A stretch of 64,000 nt of DNA from Roseobacter sp. GAI101 (GCF_000156335.1 NZ_DS999213.1:1046114-1110113); one strand, 5' to 3'. Positions 45,084-54,683 are shown, counted from the stretch's first letter. Translations and numbers: made by a program. Notes: generated by a model not told the origin, from the letters alone.

Positions 45084-45159
45084 TGGTGCCCCCACACGGA
45101 CTCGAACCGCGGACCTATTGATTACAAATCAATTGCTCTACCAGCTGAGCTATAGGGGC
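45084..45159 (-). tRNA. tRNA-Thr (anticodon UGU)
   Basis: 76 nt including encoded CCA. The acceptor stem is GCCCCTA/TGGGGGC, the D-arm is TAGCTCAGCTGGTAGAGCA, the anticodon arm is ATTGA-TTTGTAA-TCAAT with TGT in the loop, and the T-arm contains GGTTCGAGTCC. Position and folding are canonical, and the discriminator is A. Confidence 0.97.
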
Positions 45160-45288
45160 ATTGAGCGTTCGTTTAGAAGATTGTTTCGGGGCGTGCAAGA
45201 GGGGAAATTGAAGAAATTTTGCAGTTTTACAGATCGCGCAAGAAAGGCTATTGCCTGTCGGACATTTGAAAGAGTTGAGCTGAAATTC

Positions 45289-46164
45289 ATGCAGTTGGTT
45301 TTGCACACGGGTGCCCACTATACAGAAGAAGAACGTTTGCTCAAAAGCCTGCTGGCGAACAAGGCGATGTTGGCGAAGCACGGCACATTTGTGCCCGGCC
45401 CCAGCACCTATCGCGGACTTTTTCGCGATACCTTGAACGCGATGTACAAATCATCCGTTTCCGCTGGGGCACGGGACGTGCTGTTGGATGCTGTTCTGGA
45501 CGATTCCCAGGCGAACAAGGCGATCTTGTCGGATGCGAATTTCTTTCGCACCCCCGCCACTGCGATGATCGAGGGGATGCTCTACCCCGCAGCCCCGGTG
45601 CGGATGATGCGGATGGTGCAATTGTTCCCCGAGGACGAGCTGCAGATTTTCATGGCGATCCGCAATCCGGCAACTTTGCTGCCCATTCTTTACGAGGTTT
45701 CGGGCGATAATTCCGACGCGCATTTCTGGGGCACCAAGGATCCGCTGGACATACGCTGGTCGGATACGCTGGGTCTGCTACGCGACTCGGCCCCTGAAAT
45801 TTCGGTCACTGTCTGGTGCAACGAAGACGCGCCGCTGATCTGGGGCACCATCCTGCGCGAAATGACCGGCATTCCGGCAAATCAACCGATTGCGGGTGAA
45901 TTCGATCTGCTGGAAACCATCATGAGCAAAGAGGGCATGAAGCGCTTCTTGTCCTATCTTGATGCCCACCCGGAGATTTCAGGGCCGCAACAGCAGCGCG
46001 TGATCTCGGCGTTTCTGGACAAGTTCGCCATCGAGGAAGCGCTTGAGGAAGAGCTGGACATGCCGGACTGGACCGACGAGCTGGTCGAAGAGATGACAGA
46101 GAACTACGATCAAGACGTGCTGCGCATCCAGCAAATTCCCGGCATACGATTTTTGCAGCCTTAA
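45289..46164 (+). CDS. Unrecognised protein, possibly sulfotransferase-like
   Basis: 291 residues. The start MQLVLHTGAHYTEEERLLKS recalls the beta-strand plus loop (LHIGAHKTGT...) that opens sulfotransferase-like P-loop proteins, but the Lys-Thr/Ser of the PAPS-binding loop is replaced by acidic residues. The rest has LQIFMAIRNPATLLPILYEV (about 123-142), similar to the RNP segment that follows strand 3 in that fold. The C-terminus is strongly acidic (EEALEEELDMPDWTDELVEE). The in-frame extension back to 45055 crosses the tRNA and is rejected. No clear SD is present. It is divergent from tRNA-Thr and followed by the ABC-like gene. Function is unknown. Confidence 0.7.
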   Translation: MQLVLHTGAHYTEEERLLKSLLANKAMLAKHGTFVPGPSTYRGLFRDTLNAMYKSSVSAGARDVLLDAVLDDSQANKAILSDANFFRTPATAMIEGMLYPAAPVRMMRMVQLFPEDELQIFMAIRNPATLLPILYEVSGDNSDAHFWGTKDPLDIRWSDTLGLLRDSAPEISVTVWCNEDAPLIWGTILREMTGIPANQPIAGEFDLLETIMSKEGMKRFLSYLDAHPEISGPQQQRVISAFLDKFAIEEALEEELDMPDWTDELVEEMTENYDQDVLRIQQIPGIRFLQP

Positions 46165-46220
46165 AAACTGACGAAACGCGCATAACCGCCCGGCCCGCAC
46201 GGCAATTTTCTGTGAGCGTG

Positions 46221-46231
46221 ACGAATTTCGT
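46221..46231. promoter_or_regulatory. Short perfect inverted repeat before the ABC-cNBD gene
   Basis: ACGAA-T-TTCGT lies 14 nt upstream of the ATG, where a ribosome binding site would be expected and is absent. It could be an operator or simply chance. Confidence 0.25.
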
Positions 46232-46245
46232 GTCATACTGAATGT

Positions 46246-49236
46246 ATGGAACGATCTTTGTTTTCCTTCATCTGGCGACATTCAAAGCGTGACCAGATTG
46301 TTCTGGCTGTGGTCACGCTGATGCTGTTTCCACTGCTTTACGTCACCCTTGAATTACCAAAGCGGATCATCAACGACGCCATCGGTGCGGCCAGCAACCG
46401 GGTCACCGTGTTCGGTGTCGAGCTAGCGCAGACGACGTTCCTTCTGATCCTGTGTTTCGGCTTTCTGGGCTTCGTCATCCTGTATGGCGTGATGAAAATG
46501 CGCGTGAATACGATGAAAGGCGTGCTGGCCGAACGTCTGCTGCGGCGCTTTCGCTTTGCGCTGATCGGGCGGATCTTGCGGTTTCCACGGGCCTATCAAC
46601 AGCAGACTTCCGAAGGGGAGCTTGTTGCAGCCCTGACCGCCGAGGCCGAACCATTGGGCGGCATCATGGGGGACGCGATTGCAACCCCCTTGCTGCAGGC
46701 CGGACAGATGTTGACGATACTGCTGTTCCTGTTCCTGCAGAATTTCTGGTTCGGGGTGGCCGCAATGGCGATGTTTCCCGTGCAGGTCTGGCTGATTCCA
46801 CAGATGCAAAAGCGGATCAACGTGTTGAACCGCAGCCGGGTGCGACAGGTCCGCAGTCTGGCCGCCGAAGTGGGCGAGATTACAACCGGTGCCGCAACCT
46901 TGCGCCAGCATGGCGGCTGGACCGCCCGCATGGCGACGGTCAGCGCCCGCCTGGGGCGACTGTTCAACACCCGCTTCGACATCTATCGCAAGAAATTCTT
47001 CATGAAGTTCGTCAACAATCTACTGACCCAGATCACGCCGTTCTTCTTTTTTCTGGTTGGTGGCCTTTTGGTGATCAACGGCAGCCTGACGATTGGCGCG
47101 CTTGTGGCATCGCTGGCGGCATTCAAGGATCTGTCTGCCCCGTGGAAAGAGTTGCTGACCTATTACACCACCGTCCAAGAGGTCTCGCAGCGCTATCATA
47201 TGATCGTGGAACGGTTCGATCCACCGGACATGCTGGCTGATTTTCTGGCCGAATCCCCCTATGACGTCGCAGAACAGCCCATGGCCGGGACAGTTTCGCT
47301 TTCGAACGTCATCGTGCAGGACGACATGGGCCGCCAGTTGCTCAGCGGTGCCAGCCTCGAGGTCGCCGCGGGCGACTGGCTTTGCATCGCCGCCCCGGAG
47401 GACGAAGACCGCGCCATGCTGGCTGAACTGTTGTTGCGCGACATTGCGCCAGCGTCCGGTCAGGTCAAGATCGGCGGGCATGATCTGACGACCATTGGCC
47501 AACACCACATCGCCCGCATGATCGGCCACGCCAATGCCACGCCCTACATTTTTCGCGGCACGGTGGGCGACAATGTCATGGTGCCGCTGACCATGGCCCC
47601 CGCGCTGCATCTGTCAGAGGCGGATCTGCACGAGGCGCAGCGCAGCGGCAACATGCTGGGGTTGACGGCCCCGCCCCATCCGACCGATGCGCAGCTGGCA
47701 AGCGCGCGCCATGACTGGCAGCTTCTGGTGTCGGCCATCGGCGCGCAAAAATCGCTTCTTTCAAAGGCATTGGACCGGTTTCTGGCACATCCCGAAGACA
47801 GCATTTTGCAAGATCAACTGACCGCTTTGCGCAGTACCATTCCGGCGCAGATAGATGGGTTGAACCTGAAAGATGCCATCGATTCCTTTTCCGATGATAT
47901 CTATTTTGATGACCTTACACTGGCCGAAAACCTGCTCATGGCCCTCAAGGCCAAGGAGGACTGGATCGGCCCGCGATCAACCCAGAAACTGCGCGATCTA
48001 CTAGTCGCCCTGGATCTGCTTGATCTTGTGATCGACCAGTCCCTGACCTTGGCAAAGACCCTTGTCGAATCCTTTGACAGCGACACGACGGGCAGCGTCC
48101 TGTTTCGCAGGCTTGGCATTCCCGGCGACATCCTGCCCCAATTGCAAAAGGTCATTGAGCAAACCAAAATCACCGGCGAAACGCTGAAATTCGCCGATGA
48201 AACCCTGCTGCTGTCGTTGCAATTCAATGTCCCTGCCCGCGCCTTTGACCGTGCTTTCACCAAAAAGGTCAAAAACGCCATCATCGCGGCGCGTCCCAAG
48301 GTCAAAACCCTTGCTGATCCTTCTCTGGCCAATCGCTATCTGCCGTTGCAGGCCGACCATTGGAACGAACGCCTGAATGTCCTGGAGAACCTGGTCTTTG
48401 GCAAGGTCACCCCCGAGGGCCGTCAGAATATGGAACAGATCCGCGATCAGGTGGTCGACGCCTTGGTGGCCGGTGTCGCCGAAGACGCGCTGTTTGATCT
48501 GATCCAGCGCTTGCCGACGGGGCTGCGCGGGGCGAACCTGTCCGCGCAGATCGCCGAACACATCAGCCTTGCGCAGGTGGTCGTGAAACGCCCCGGCATC
48601 GTGATCCTCGACCGGGCGATGGCAAGCTTTCCGGACCCTGTGCGCCACGCCAGCTTTGCCCTGCTACGCAAGATCCTCCCCGATGCCACGATACTCCAGC
48701 TGGAAGCGGCGCTCCCCGAAGATGGCCCTCACGACAACCAGCTTGAGCTGCGCCAGGGCCGGTTGATCGCCGTAGGGCAAGACACCGATCATGCGCCGGA
48801 CAGCAGCGAAACGTCTGATCTGCATAAAAAGCGGTCCGCACTGCGCAAGGCACCGCTGTTTCGCGAACTCAGCCGGTCGCAGCTGCGCCTTTTGGCGTTC
48901 AGCGCCCGCTGGGTCGATATCGAGCCCGGCCAGATCGTTTTCCGCAAGAACGACCTGCCCGACGGGGCCTATCTGATCTATTCCGGCGCGATCGAATTAT
49001 ATGACGAAGATGAAACCGGAACCGTGACCTTCAGTGTCATACCGCCACCGGGGACTTTGGTGGGTGAAGTTGGCCTGATCCGCAACGACCCGCGCCGCCT
49101 GAGCATGCGCGCCCAAAGCCCCGTGACCCTGCTGCGCATTGACCCCGAAGATTTCCTGAGCATCATAGAAAGCGACGCGCGCACCGCCTTCAAGCTGATC
49201 CAGTACCTCGTCGGCTATATCGGCACGGGGAAATAA
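46246..49236 (+). CDS. ABC-exporter-like protein with degenerate ATPase and C-terminal cyclic-nucleotide-binding domain
   Basis: 996 residues. Residues about 15-300 contain six membrane helices of an exporter-type domain (QIVLAVVTLMLFPLLYVTLE; TPFFFFLVGGLLVINGSLTI). An ATPase-like domain follows, but Walker A is replaced (CIAAPEDEDRAML, about 378-390, without GKS/T), the signature is GANLSAQIAEH (about 762), and the Walker B aspartate is followed by Arg (GIVILDRAMASF). About 385 residues separate the Walker A and signature positions, some 260 more than usual. Residues about 865-996 are a cNMP-binding domain (GAYLIYSGAIELYDED; LVGEVGLIRNDPRRLSMRA, with the Glu and Arg of the phosphate cassette). 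Likely a nucleotide-regulated membrane protein rather than an active pump. Confidence 0.85.
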   Translation: MERSLFSFIWRHSKRDQIVLAVVTLMLFPLLYVTLELPKRIINDAIGAASNRVTVFGVELAQTTFLLILCFGFLGFVILYGVMKMRVNTMKGVLAERLLRRFRFALIGRILRFPRAYQQQTSEGELVAALTAEAEPLGGIMGDAIATPLLQAGQMLTILLFLFLQNFWFGVAAMAMFPVQVWLIPQMQKRINVLNRSRVRQVRSLAAEVGEITTGAATLRQHGGWTARMATVSARLGRLFNTRFDIYRKKFFMKFVNNLLTQITPFFFFLVGGLLVINGSLTIGALVASLAAFKDLSAPWKELLTYYTTVQEVSQRYHMIVERFDPPDMLADFLAESPYDVAEQPMAGTVSLSNVIVQDDMGRQLLSGASLEVAAGDWLCIAAPEDEDRAMLAELLLRDIAPASGQVKIGGHDLTTIGQHHIARMIGHANATPYIFRGTVGDNVMVPLTMAPALHLSEADLHEAQRSGNMLGLTAPPHPTDAQLASARHDWQLLVSAIGAQKSLLSKALDRFLAHPEDSILQDQLTALRSTIPAQIDGLNLKDAIDSFSDDIYFDDLTLAENLLMALKAKEDWIGPRSTQKLRDLLVALDLLDLVIDQSLTLAKTLVESFDSDTTGSVLFRRLGIPGDILPQLQKVIEQTKITGETLKFADETLLLSLQFNVPARAFDRAFTKKVKNAIIAARPKVKTLADPSLANRYLPLQADHWNERLNVLENLVFGKVTPEGRQNMEQIRDQVVDALVAGVAEDALFDLIQRLPTGLRGANLSAQIAEHISLAQVVVKRPGIVILDRAMASFPDPVRHASFALLRKILPDATILQLEAALPEDGPHDNQLELRQGRLIAVGQDTDHAPDSSETSDLHKKRSALRKAPLFRELSRSQLRLLAFSARWVDIEPGQIVFRKNDLPDGAYLIYSGAIELYDEDETGTVTFSVIPPPGTLVGEVGLIRNDPRRLSMRAQSPVTLLRIDPEDFLSIIESDARTAFKLIQYLVGYIGTGK

Positions 49237-49365
49237 CAACCAGAACGCCGCCAGATCGCATTTCGCCAGTTCCTGGGGACCACCTCCCTATATGCAACTG
49301 CATGCAAGATTGTTAGGTTAAGATATGTTGAACGGCTGTCATATTATTTGAAAAGAGATGATCCC

Positions 49366-50577
49366 ATGAAACCTTCACACCATTCTTTGAAATCAATTCT
49401 GTTATCGACAGCACTGGCAGCCCTTGCGGCCCCTGTGCTGGCCTCGGACCACCGGGATGCGCCCGATACCATTGCGGCACCGCAATCGGACATTGGCGAC
49501 GTGTTCTTGTTCAAGGGCGCTGAAACCGGCGGGCTGGCCATGGCGATGACGCTGAACCCGCTGGCCGGGTCGGGCCTGGAGGGCACATCGGACCCGTCCG
49601 AAATCACCCTGTCCCCCGATCTGATCTACATCTTCAACTTTGATGAAGATGTAGATGCGATTGCGGATCTGGCTTACAAGATCAAGGTCGGTGCCGGCGA
49701 TGGGGGGCAGCAACAACCTGTCGAACTGCGCGTCGCCACCGGTGCCGACGCGCGGGATGGCATGTGGACCGGCACGCCCCATGGCAGTGGCCTCACGACC
49801 GCGCTGAACGCGCCGCTGCAGGTCGTAAAGGGAAAGATGGACGAATTGCTGTTCATCGGGCCCCGCCGCGACCCGTTCTTCTTTGACTTTCTGACGGTCG
49901 ATGCCCCTGTTGCCCTGGCCATCACCGAAGCACTTGCAGGCGGCGATCACCTGCCCGCCGAAGCTTCCTCGCAGAAGGCTTTTGGAGAGACCGACATGAC
50001 CCTGATCGTGCTCGAAGTGCCCGGATTGCAGGACAAAAAGCTCAATTACTGGGTCACCGTGGCGGATGGCAAAGGCAAAACCGTCGACCGCGTTGGCCGA
50101 GCGGGCATTCAGGGCATCTATCTGGTCGATGCGCCCGCAGGGTATAACCCCGAATACTACGTCCCGCGCAACAGTGCAAAATACCCCACGATCGGGGACC
50201 TGAACCGCGCCTACAACGCATCTACCCCCGATCAGGACAGCGCCAACTATAGCGAACAATTCACCTACCGCTTCCAGCAGCTTGAGGTGGTCAAAGCGGA
50301 CGTTGCAAAGAAGGTGGCGTTCTACCTGCCCGATATGCTGCTTTGGGATCCGTCACAGCCCGAAGGGTATCCCAACGGGCGCAACCTGCGCGAAGATGCC
50401 ATTTACTGGACGCTGGAAGACCTGAACCCGTTCCTGCAGCCCGGCGACGGCGTCGTCTTGCCCAAGACCAGCGTACAGCCCCTGAGCGACCGGTTTCCCT
50501 ATGTCGCCCCATCGACCCATCAAGATTACACGGATGGGAATACCAAGGAACCCACGGTTCCGATCTATATGGAGTGA
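49366..50577 (+). CDS. DUF4331 family exported protein
   Basis: 403 residues. The signal peptide (SILLSTALAALAAPVLA) is followed by SDHRDAPDTIAAPQSDIGDV, the N-terminal S-x-H-R-(D/E)-A-P motif of DUF4331. Further family blocks are DLIYIFNFDEDVDAIADLAY (about 80-99) and FIGPRRDPFFFDF (about 164-176). Function is unknown; the mature protein should be periplasmic or extracellular. The start at 49366 (MKPSHHSL) is preferred over ATG at 49348, which adds six residues before the signal peptide. It is convergent with the adenylate cyclase gene with no base between the two stop codons. Confidence 0.88.
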   Translation: MKPSHHSLKSILLSTALAALAAPVLASDHRDAPDTIAAPQSDIGDVFLFKGAETGGLAMAMTLNPLAGSGLEGTSDPSEITLSPDLIYIFNFDEDVDAIADLAYKIKVGAGDGGQQQPVELRVATGADARDGMWTGTPHGSGLTTALNAPLQVVKGKMDELLFIGPRRDPFFFDFLTVDAPVALAITEALAGGDHLPAEASSQKAFGETDMTLIVLEVPGLQDKKLNYWVTVADGKGKTVDRVGRAGIQGIYLVDAPAGYNPEYYVPRNSAKYPTIGDLNRAYNASTPDQDSANYSEQFTYRFQQLEVVKADVAKKVAFYLPDMLLWDPSQPEGYPNGRNLREDAIYWTLEDLNPFLQPGDGVVLPKTSVQPLSDRFPYVAPSTHQDYTDGNTKEPTVPIYME

Positions 50578-51429
50578 TCAGGACGTCTTGAGCCGGAAGG
50601 CCTGCAGCGTGCCTTTGCCCTTGGCCTGAATATCGCCATGCTGTTCGACCCGCTGCGGCTGGTCGAACAGGTCCGCAGAAACGGCGGACAGCAGGATCGT
50701 GTTGGGCGCGCAGGCGCTGACCATGCGCGAGGCTGTGTTCACCGTGTCGCCCCAGATATCAAAGCTCAGCCTTTTGGTTCCCACCACTCCGGTCGAAATC
50801 GGCCCGGTGTGGATGCCGATGCGCACCGCCCATCCGGCGAACTCATCCGCTACGGTCTGTTCCAGACGGCCGCTGACATAGTCCATGATCTCCACCGCTG
50901 CCGCACAGGTGGCAGCCACGTGATCAATATCGCCTGAATCGTTCAAATCCCCCGCGACGGTCATATACGCGTCGCCGATTGTCTTCACCTTTTCGACGCC
51001 GTGTTTGGCGGCAATTTCATCAAATGCGCCGTAATAGCGGTCCAGCATGCCAACCAGGACGACTGGATCCATCGCTTCGGTGCTTTTGGTAAAATCGACG
51101 AAATCCGTGAACATCACCGTGGCCGATTCCACCTGTCGCGGGCGTACCTTGCCGTTGATTTTCAGCTCTTCCGCAATGGATTCCGGCATGATCGAACGGA
51201 GCAGTTGCTCCGTTCGTCCCTGTTCGATCTCGAGCGAGGCATAGAGATGTTCGATCTTGGCCTTCGCCGCCTCGATGTCTGAGATCACGCGGCGCTGGAA
51301 TGCCTGTGACCCATCCATCAACTCCTCCAGTTCGGTCCGACGGAATTCCGACTTGGCAAGACGCTTCTCCAACCGCCGAAGCAGCTTTTCAGGGTCAATA
51401 GCCCTCCCCGGAGAAGTTTGCCTGGTCAT
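50578..51429 (-). CDS. Class III adenylate cyclase
   Basis: 283 residues. An N-terminal coiled coil (about 12-75) leads into the catalytic domain. Metal-binding Asp109 (MFTDFVDFT) and Asp153 (TIGDAYM), the adenine-selecting Lys149 and Asp224 (DIWGDTVN), and the transition-state Asn231 and Arg235 (NTASRM) are all present, so cAMP synthesis is expected. There is no membrane helix. It lies 12 nt downstream of the FIST-domain gene on the same strand, so a FIST sensor and the cyclase form one operon. No clear SD is seen at the ATG, which fits coupling to the upstream gene. The neighbouring ABC-like protein has a cNMP-binding domain. Confidence 0.93.
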   Translation of the reverse strand: MTRQTSPGRAIDPEKLLRRLEKRLAKSEFRRTELEELMDGSQAFQRRVISDIEAAKAKIEHLYASLEIEQGRTEQLLRSIMPESIAEELKINGKVRPRQVESATVMFTDFVDFTKSTEAMDPVVLVGMLDRYYGAFDEIAAKHGVEKVKTIGDAYMTVAGDLNDSGDIDHVAATCAAAVEIMDYVSGRLEQTVADEFAGWAVRIGIHTGPISTGVVGTKRLSFDIWGDTVNTASRMVSACAPNTILLSAVSADLFDQPQRVEQHGDIQAKGKGTLQAFRLKTS

Positions 51430-51441
51430 GCGCTACATGTG

Positions 51442-52595
51442 TCACGATGCCGCTGCCGATCCAAGCAAAACTGCAAGGAAGGCATTGGTATGCTGCAAGG
51501 ATTTTCCCTTGTTGCCGACGGGGCCAATCTCTCCGTAGGTATAGAAACCTGCGGTCGGAAAGGCATCACCGACGATTGTCTCGAAGCTCTCGTATTCTTC
51601 CTTGGTGCGGGTGCCCAAGGCTGCCCGCCGTCCCGCGCACGAGAAAAACAATGCCGCATCGGGTTTCTTATTGGGAAAGCCCTTGAAGGCAGATTCGACG
51701 GCGGTCCGGGCAGCCACGACGATTTCGTCGCGCGATGCTGTCGCAATCTGCACCTCTTTGTCGACCTCGATTGGATTCACAAAGGTCACCGCACCCGTTT
51801 CTTCATTAAAGAAATGCGGCGAGGACAGCAAAAAGCCTTCGCGTTCGGGGCTGTGGACGGCCAGCGGAAAGTGGACCGATTGCGCCTGGACATATTCTTT
51901 GTACAGGTTGATCGCGGGGTTTCCGTCAATCTCGTGAATCGTCGACCCTTCGGATTTGGTAACTTTGTGGCGGTTGCCCAAGGGGACATACCCCGTTGCC
52001 ACGCCACAGGAATAGACCAGCGGGCCGGACATGATCAGCACCACCACCGAGTCAGAGACGACATCGCCGTTGCAGAACTGCTTGGTCCCCTGAAACCGCA
52101 TCTGATCGCCGGAAGCCCCGCCGACAATGGGGAATTCTTCGCCCAAGGCAGCCCGCAGGCCGCTGACGATTTCACTGATGTTGGGGCCGATCCCCTCAGG
52201 CATGGCAACGCAGAGCGCGGAGTCCTTGTCGGTCTTGCTTTTGGCGTCCGCAACAGCGGCCGCTGTCGCGGCCCTGGGGTCGGCAGACGCGCCGCGCCCC
52301 AGACCCACGGTAAAGTCGATATCGTCGGATCCGAACAGCGTGATCACGACGCTGTCTTCAAGGAACCCCTCGGGGCCGGCAACTTCACCATCGGTCGTGC
52401 AGCCAGCCAGTTCAACACCCGGCAGGCTTCGGAAAAGGCTTTGACCAATGCGGCCACGTCCACATCGATACCGACAAACGCCAGCCCCGCTTTGGGTTTG
52501 ACACCGTCCATACCTTCGAGGGCGATTTCAAGCGCTTCTTCGACAGCTTCGACCGTATCCGTCTCTTCACTCGCTCCAGTTGCAATTTTCAGCAT
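51442..52595 (-). pseudogene. FIST-domain sensory protein, frameshifted
   Basis: Two frames together give one FIST_N/FIST_C protein of about 384 residues. It starts MLKIATGASEETDTVEAVEE at 52595 and keeps frame through DVAALVKAFSEAC. After this, adding one base near 52418-52422 (a CC-GGG that reads as CCC-GGG in the expected protein) gives PGVELAGCTTDGEVAGPEG and joins the long second frame (from 52347), which contains FPIVGGASGDQMRFQGTKQF and a C-terminal FIST_C domain (FFSCAGRRAALG). FIST domains are thought to bind small ligands, perhaps amino acids, and often occur with signalling enzymes. The start has AGGGGG 6 nt upstream. The adenylate cyclase gene follows at 12 nt. A base-call error is as likely as a true lesion. 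Confidence 0.8.
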
Positions 52596-52629
52596 TCTCA
52601 TCCCCCTAGTTGAACGCATAATAGCCTGA

Positions 52630-54678
52630 TTATGCAGGCCAATTTTCGATAGCAGGCTGCGCCAGATGCCCCGCCGGTGTAAAGCCCATAATCGCTCCGT
52701 AAAACGAAAGTTCCTCTTCAAGCGACTGGATCAAATGGGCTTTCTGCTTGAACCCATGGCCTTCGCCGGGGAAGAACTCCCATGCGACGGGCATTTTGCG
52801 GTCCATCAGGCTGTCGATCAGAACATGGGCTTGCGGCGGCGGCACGACCGGATCATCTTCGCCCTGAAAAATGATCAGCGGGCAGTTGATCTGACCGGCA
52901 TGAAACAATGGCGAGCGGCCTTTGAACACCTTTTGCGCATCGGGCCACGGGCCGACCAGCAAGGCGGCGTAATATGCCTCGAGCTTGTCAGTGTCTTGCG
53001 CGATCATCTGCAAATCCGAAATGCCGTAATAGCTGGCCCCGGCCGACAGGATGTCGGTAAAGGTCGCCAGCGCCAATGTGGTATAGCCGCCCGACGATCC
53101 GCCACGCGACGCGATGCGGTAGCGGTCCACCTTGTCGGCGGCCACCAGATGTTCGGCCCCTGCGACGCAGTCGGCCACATCGACCACACCCCACCCGCCA
53201 TAAATGCGCTGCCGGTAACTGCGGCCGAAGCCGGTGCTGCCGCGGTAATTGGTGTCCAGCACCGCAAACCCGCGCGAGGTGAAAAATGCGATGTCCACCG
53301 ACAGCGCGCTTGAGGCTGCGGCACTTGGCCCGCCATGGATCACGATAATCAGCGGCGGGCGCTCGTTCGTGGGGTTAGTATACTCGGGGTTATAGGGGGC
53401 ATGATAGAACGCATGGCTGGTTTCGGTGCCGCCCTTGCCGTCATCCACCTGAAACGAGATTGTTTCGGGCGCTTTGAAACAGGCCTTTGCTGCGTCGCTC
53501 AACCCCGGATTGGCGCGGCGCAGCACTGTCGTTTCGTGTGTTTCTAGATCAAGCCGGATCAGTTCCGCAGGGCCATTGAAGGTGCCGCCAAAGAACACCG
53601 CAAAGCCGTTGCCCACCCGCAGGTGCGTGATGCTGGTATAGGGCAGATCAACTGCGCTCAGTGCCCCCGACGTCACATCGACCAGCGCCAGCGCCCAGAC
53701 CCCGTCCCGGGAATATGCCGCAAGAACCTCAGTTTCCGAGATGAAGCCATAGCTTGACACCCCAAGCCGCCACAGCGGCGAGGTAAACTCAGCCGCCTCC
53801 GCGGTCACAGCGACCAGATCATCGCCGTCGACCCGGTGGATGTTCCACCAGCGCGTGCCGTCAATCTCCGACCGGTCACTTACGCAATAAAGCTGGCCGT
53901 CGGGGGACCACAAGGGTTCGGCAATCGCCTCGTCCGAGTAGCGCATCGCGTTTTGCAGCACCGGATTCAGGCCCGGATCAATCTTGGTTGCAGGTGCGCC
54001 GCCGATCGTGCGGATGCCGGTGGCATTGCCCTGCGCGTCCAGATCGGCGACCTGCAAGCGGGTGCCTTCCCACGGCATCGAAGGATAATCCCACGTCAGC
54101 CACGCAAGCTGTTTGCCATCAGGCGACAAACGCGGTGCGGCGTAGAAATCACCGCCCGACGCGACGGTGATCGGCAAGGCGCTGCCTTGCATATCAAGCG
54201 CCACAAGAGTTTGCTGCGCCTGCCCGTGCAGCAGCACATCGCTGCGTTCCTGCACGGCAAAGATGACGCCCCGTTCCGGGTCCGGCACCATATCGGCAAA
54301 ATGAACCGGCTGGCGCGGTGTGATGGGTTTGGGGAAATGACCGGGCGTTTGGGCATAGACGCGCTGGTCTTTGGTCTGCGGAAAGTCCGAAGTCGCAAAG
54401 TTGGTGAACCAGACCGTGCCATCCTTGGCCGCCATCGCCCCGCCGCCGTAGGAATTCACCAGCGTGCGCGCCGAGAACCCGGCCGGTGTGATGTCTTGCG
54501 GGCCATCGGGTGCCATGCGCACGACAACCGACCTGCCTTTTTCATCCGGGCGGCTTTCGACCCAGAAGATATCATCGCCATCCAGGGCAAGCTGTTCGAA
54601 CTTGACCGTTCCCGCCGCAAGGTCTTCTGCGGCGATGGGCGAAACCCACGATCCGAAGGCTGCTGTCGTGACACCCAT
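52630..54678 (-). CDS. S9-family (prolyl oligopeptidase-type) peptidase
   Basis: 682 residues. The N-terminal part (about 1-400) has the repeated strands of a beta-propeller (YAAPRLSPDGKQLAWLTWD; EPLWSPDGQLYCVSDRSE). The C-terminal hydrolase domain has the oxyanion HGGP (VIHGGPSAAASS), the nucleophile Ser in ASRGGSSGGYTTL, the Asp in FQGEDDPVVPP and the His in PGEGHGF. No signal peptide is seen, so it is probably cytoplasmic. The start at 54678 is 5 nt after the decarboxylase stop, implying one transcript with it. Substrate peptides are unknown. Confidence 0.9.
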   Translation of the reverse strand: MGVTTAAFGSWVSPIAAEDLAAGTVKFEQLALDGDDIFWVESRPDEKGRSVVVRMAPDGPQDITPAGFSARTLVNSYGGGAMAAKDGTVWFTNFATSDFPQTKDQRVYAQTPGHFPKPITPRQPVHFADMVPDPERGVIFAVQERSDVLLHGQAQQTLVALDMQGSALPITVASGGDFYAAPRLSPDGKQLAWLTWDYPSMPWEGTRLQVADLDAQGNATGIRTIGGAPATKIDPGLNPVLQNAMRYSDEAIAEPLWSPDGQLYCVSDRSEIDGTRWWNIHRVDGDDLVAVTAEAAEFTSPLWRLGVSSYGFISETEVLAAYSRDGVWALALVDVTSGALSAVDLPYTSITHLRVGNGFAVFFGGTFNGPAELIRLDLETHETTVLRRANPGLSDAAKACFKAPETISFQVDDGKGGTETSHAFYHAPYNPEYTNPTNERPPLIIVIHGGPSAAASSALSVDIAFFTSRGFAVLDTNYRGSTGFGRSYRQRIYGGWGVVDVADCVAGAEHLVAADKVDRYRIASRGGSSGGYTTLALATFTDILSAGASYYGISDLQMIAQDTDKLEAYYAALLVGPWPDAQKVFKGRSPLFHAGQINCPLIIFQGEDDPVVPPPQAHVLIDSLMDRKMPVAWEFFPGEGHGFKQKAHLIQSLEEELSFYGAIMGFTPAGHLAQPAIENWPA

Positions 54679-54683
54679 GTCGA

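Noticed and set aside
45055-45288. Upstream extension of the sulfotransferase-like gene
   Set aside because: It would run through tRNA-Thr; the fold begins at the ATG at 45289.
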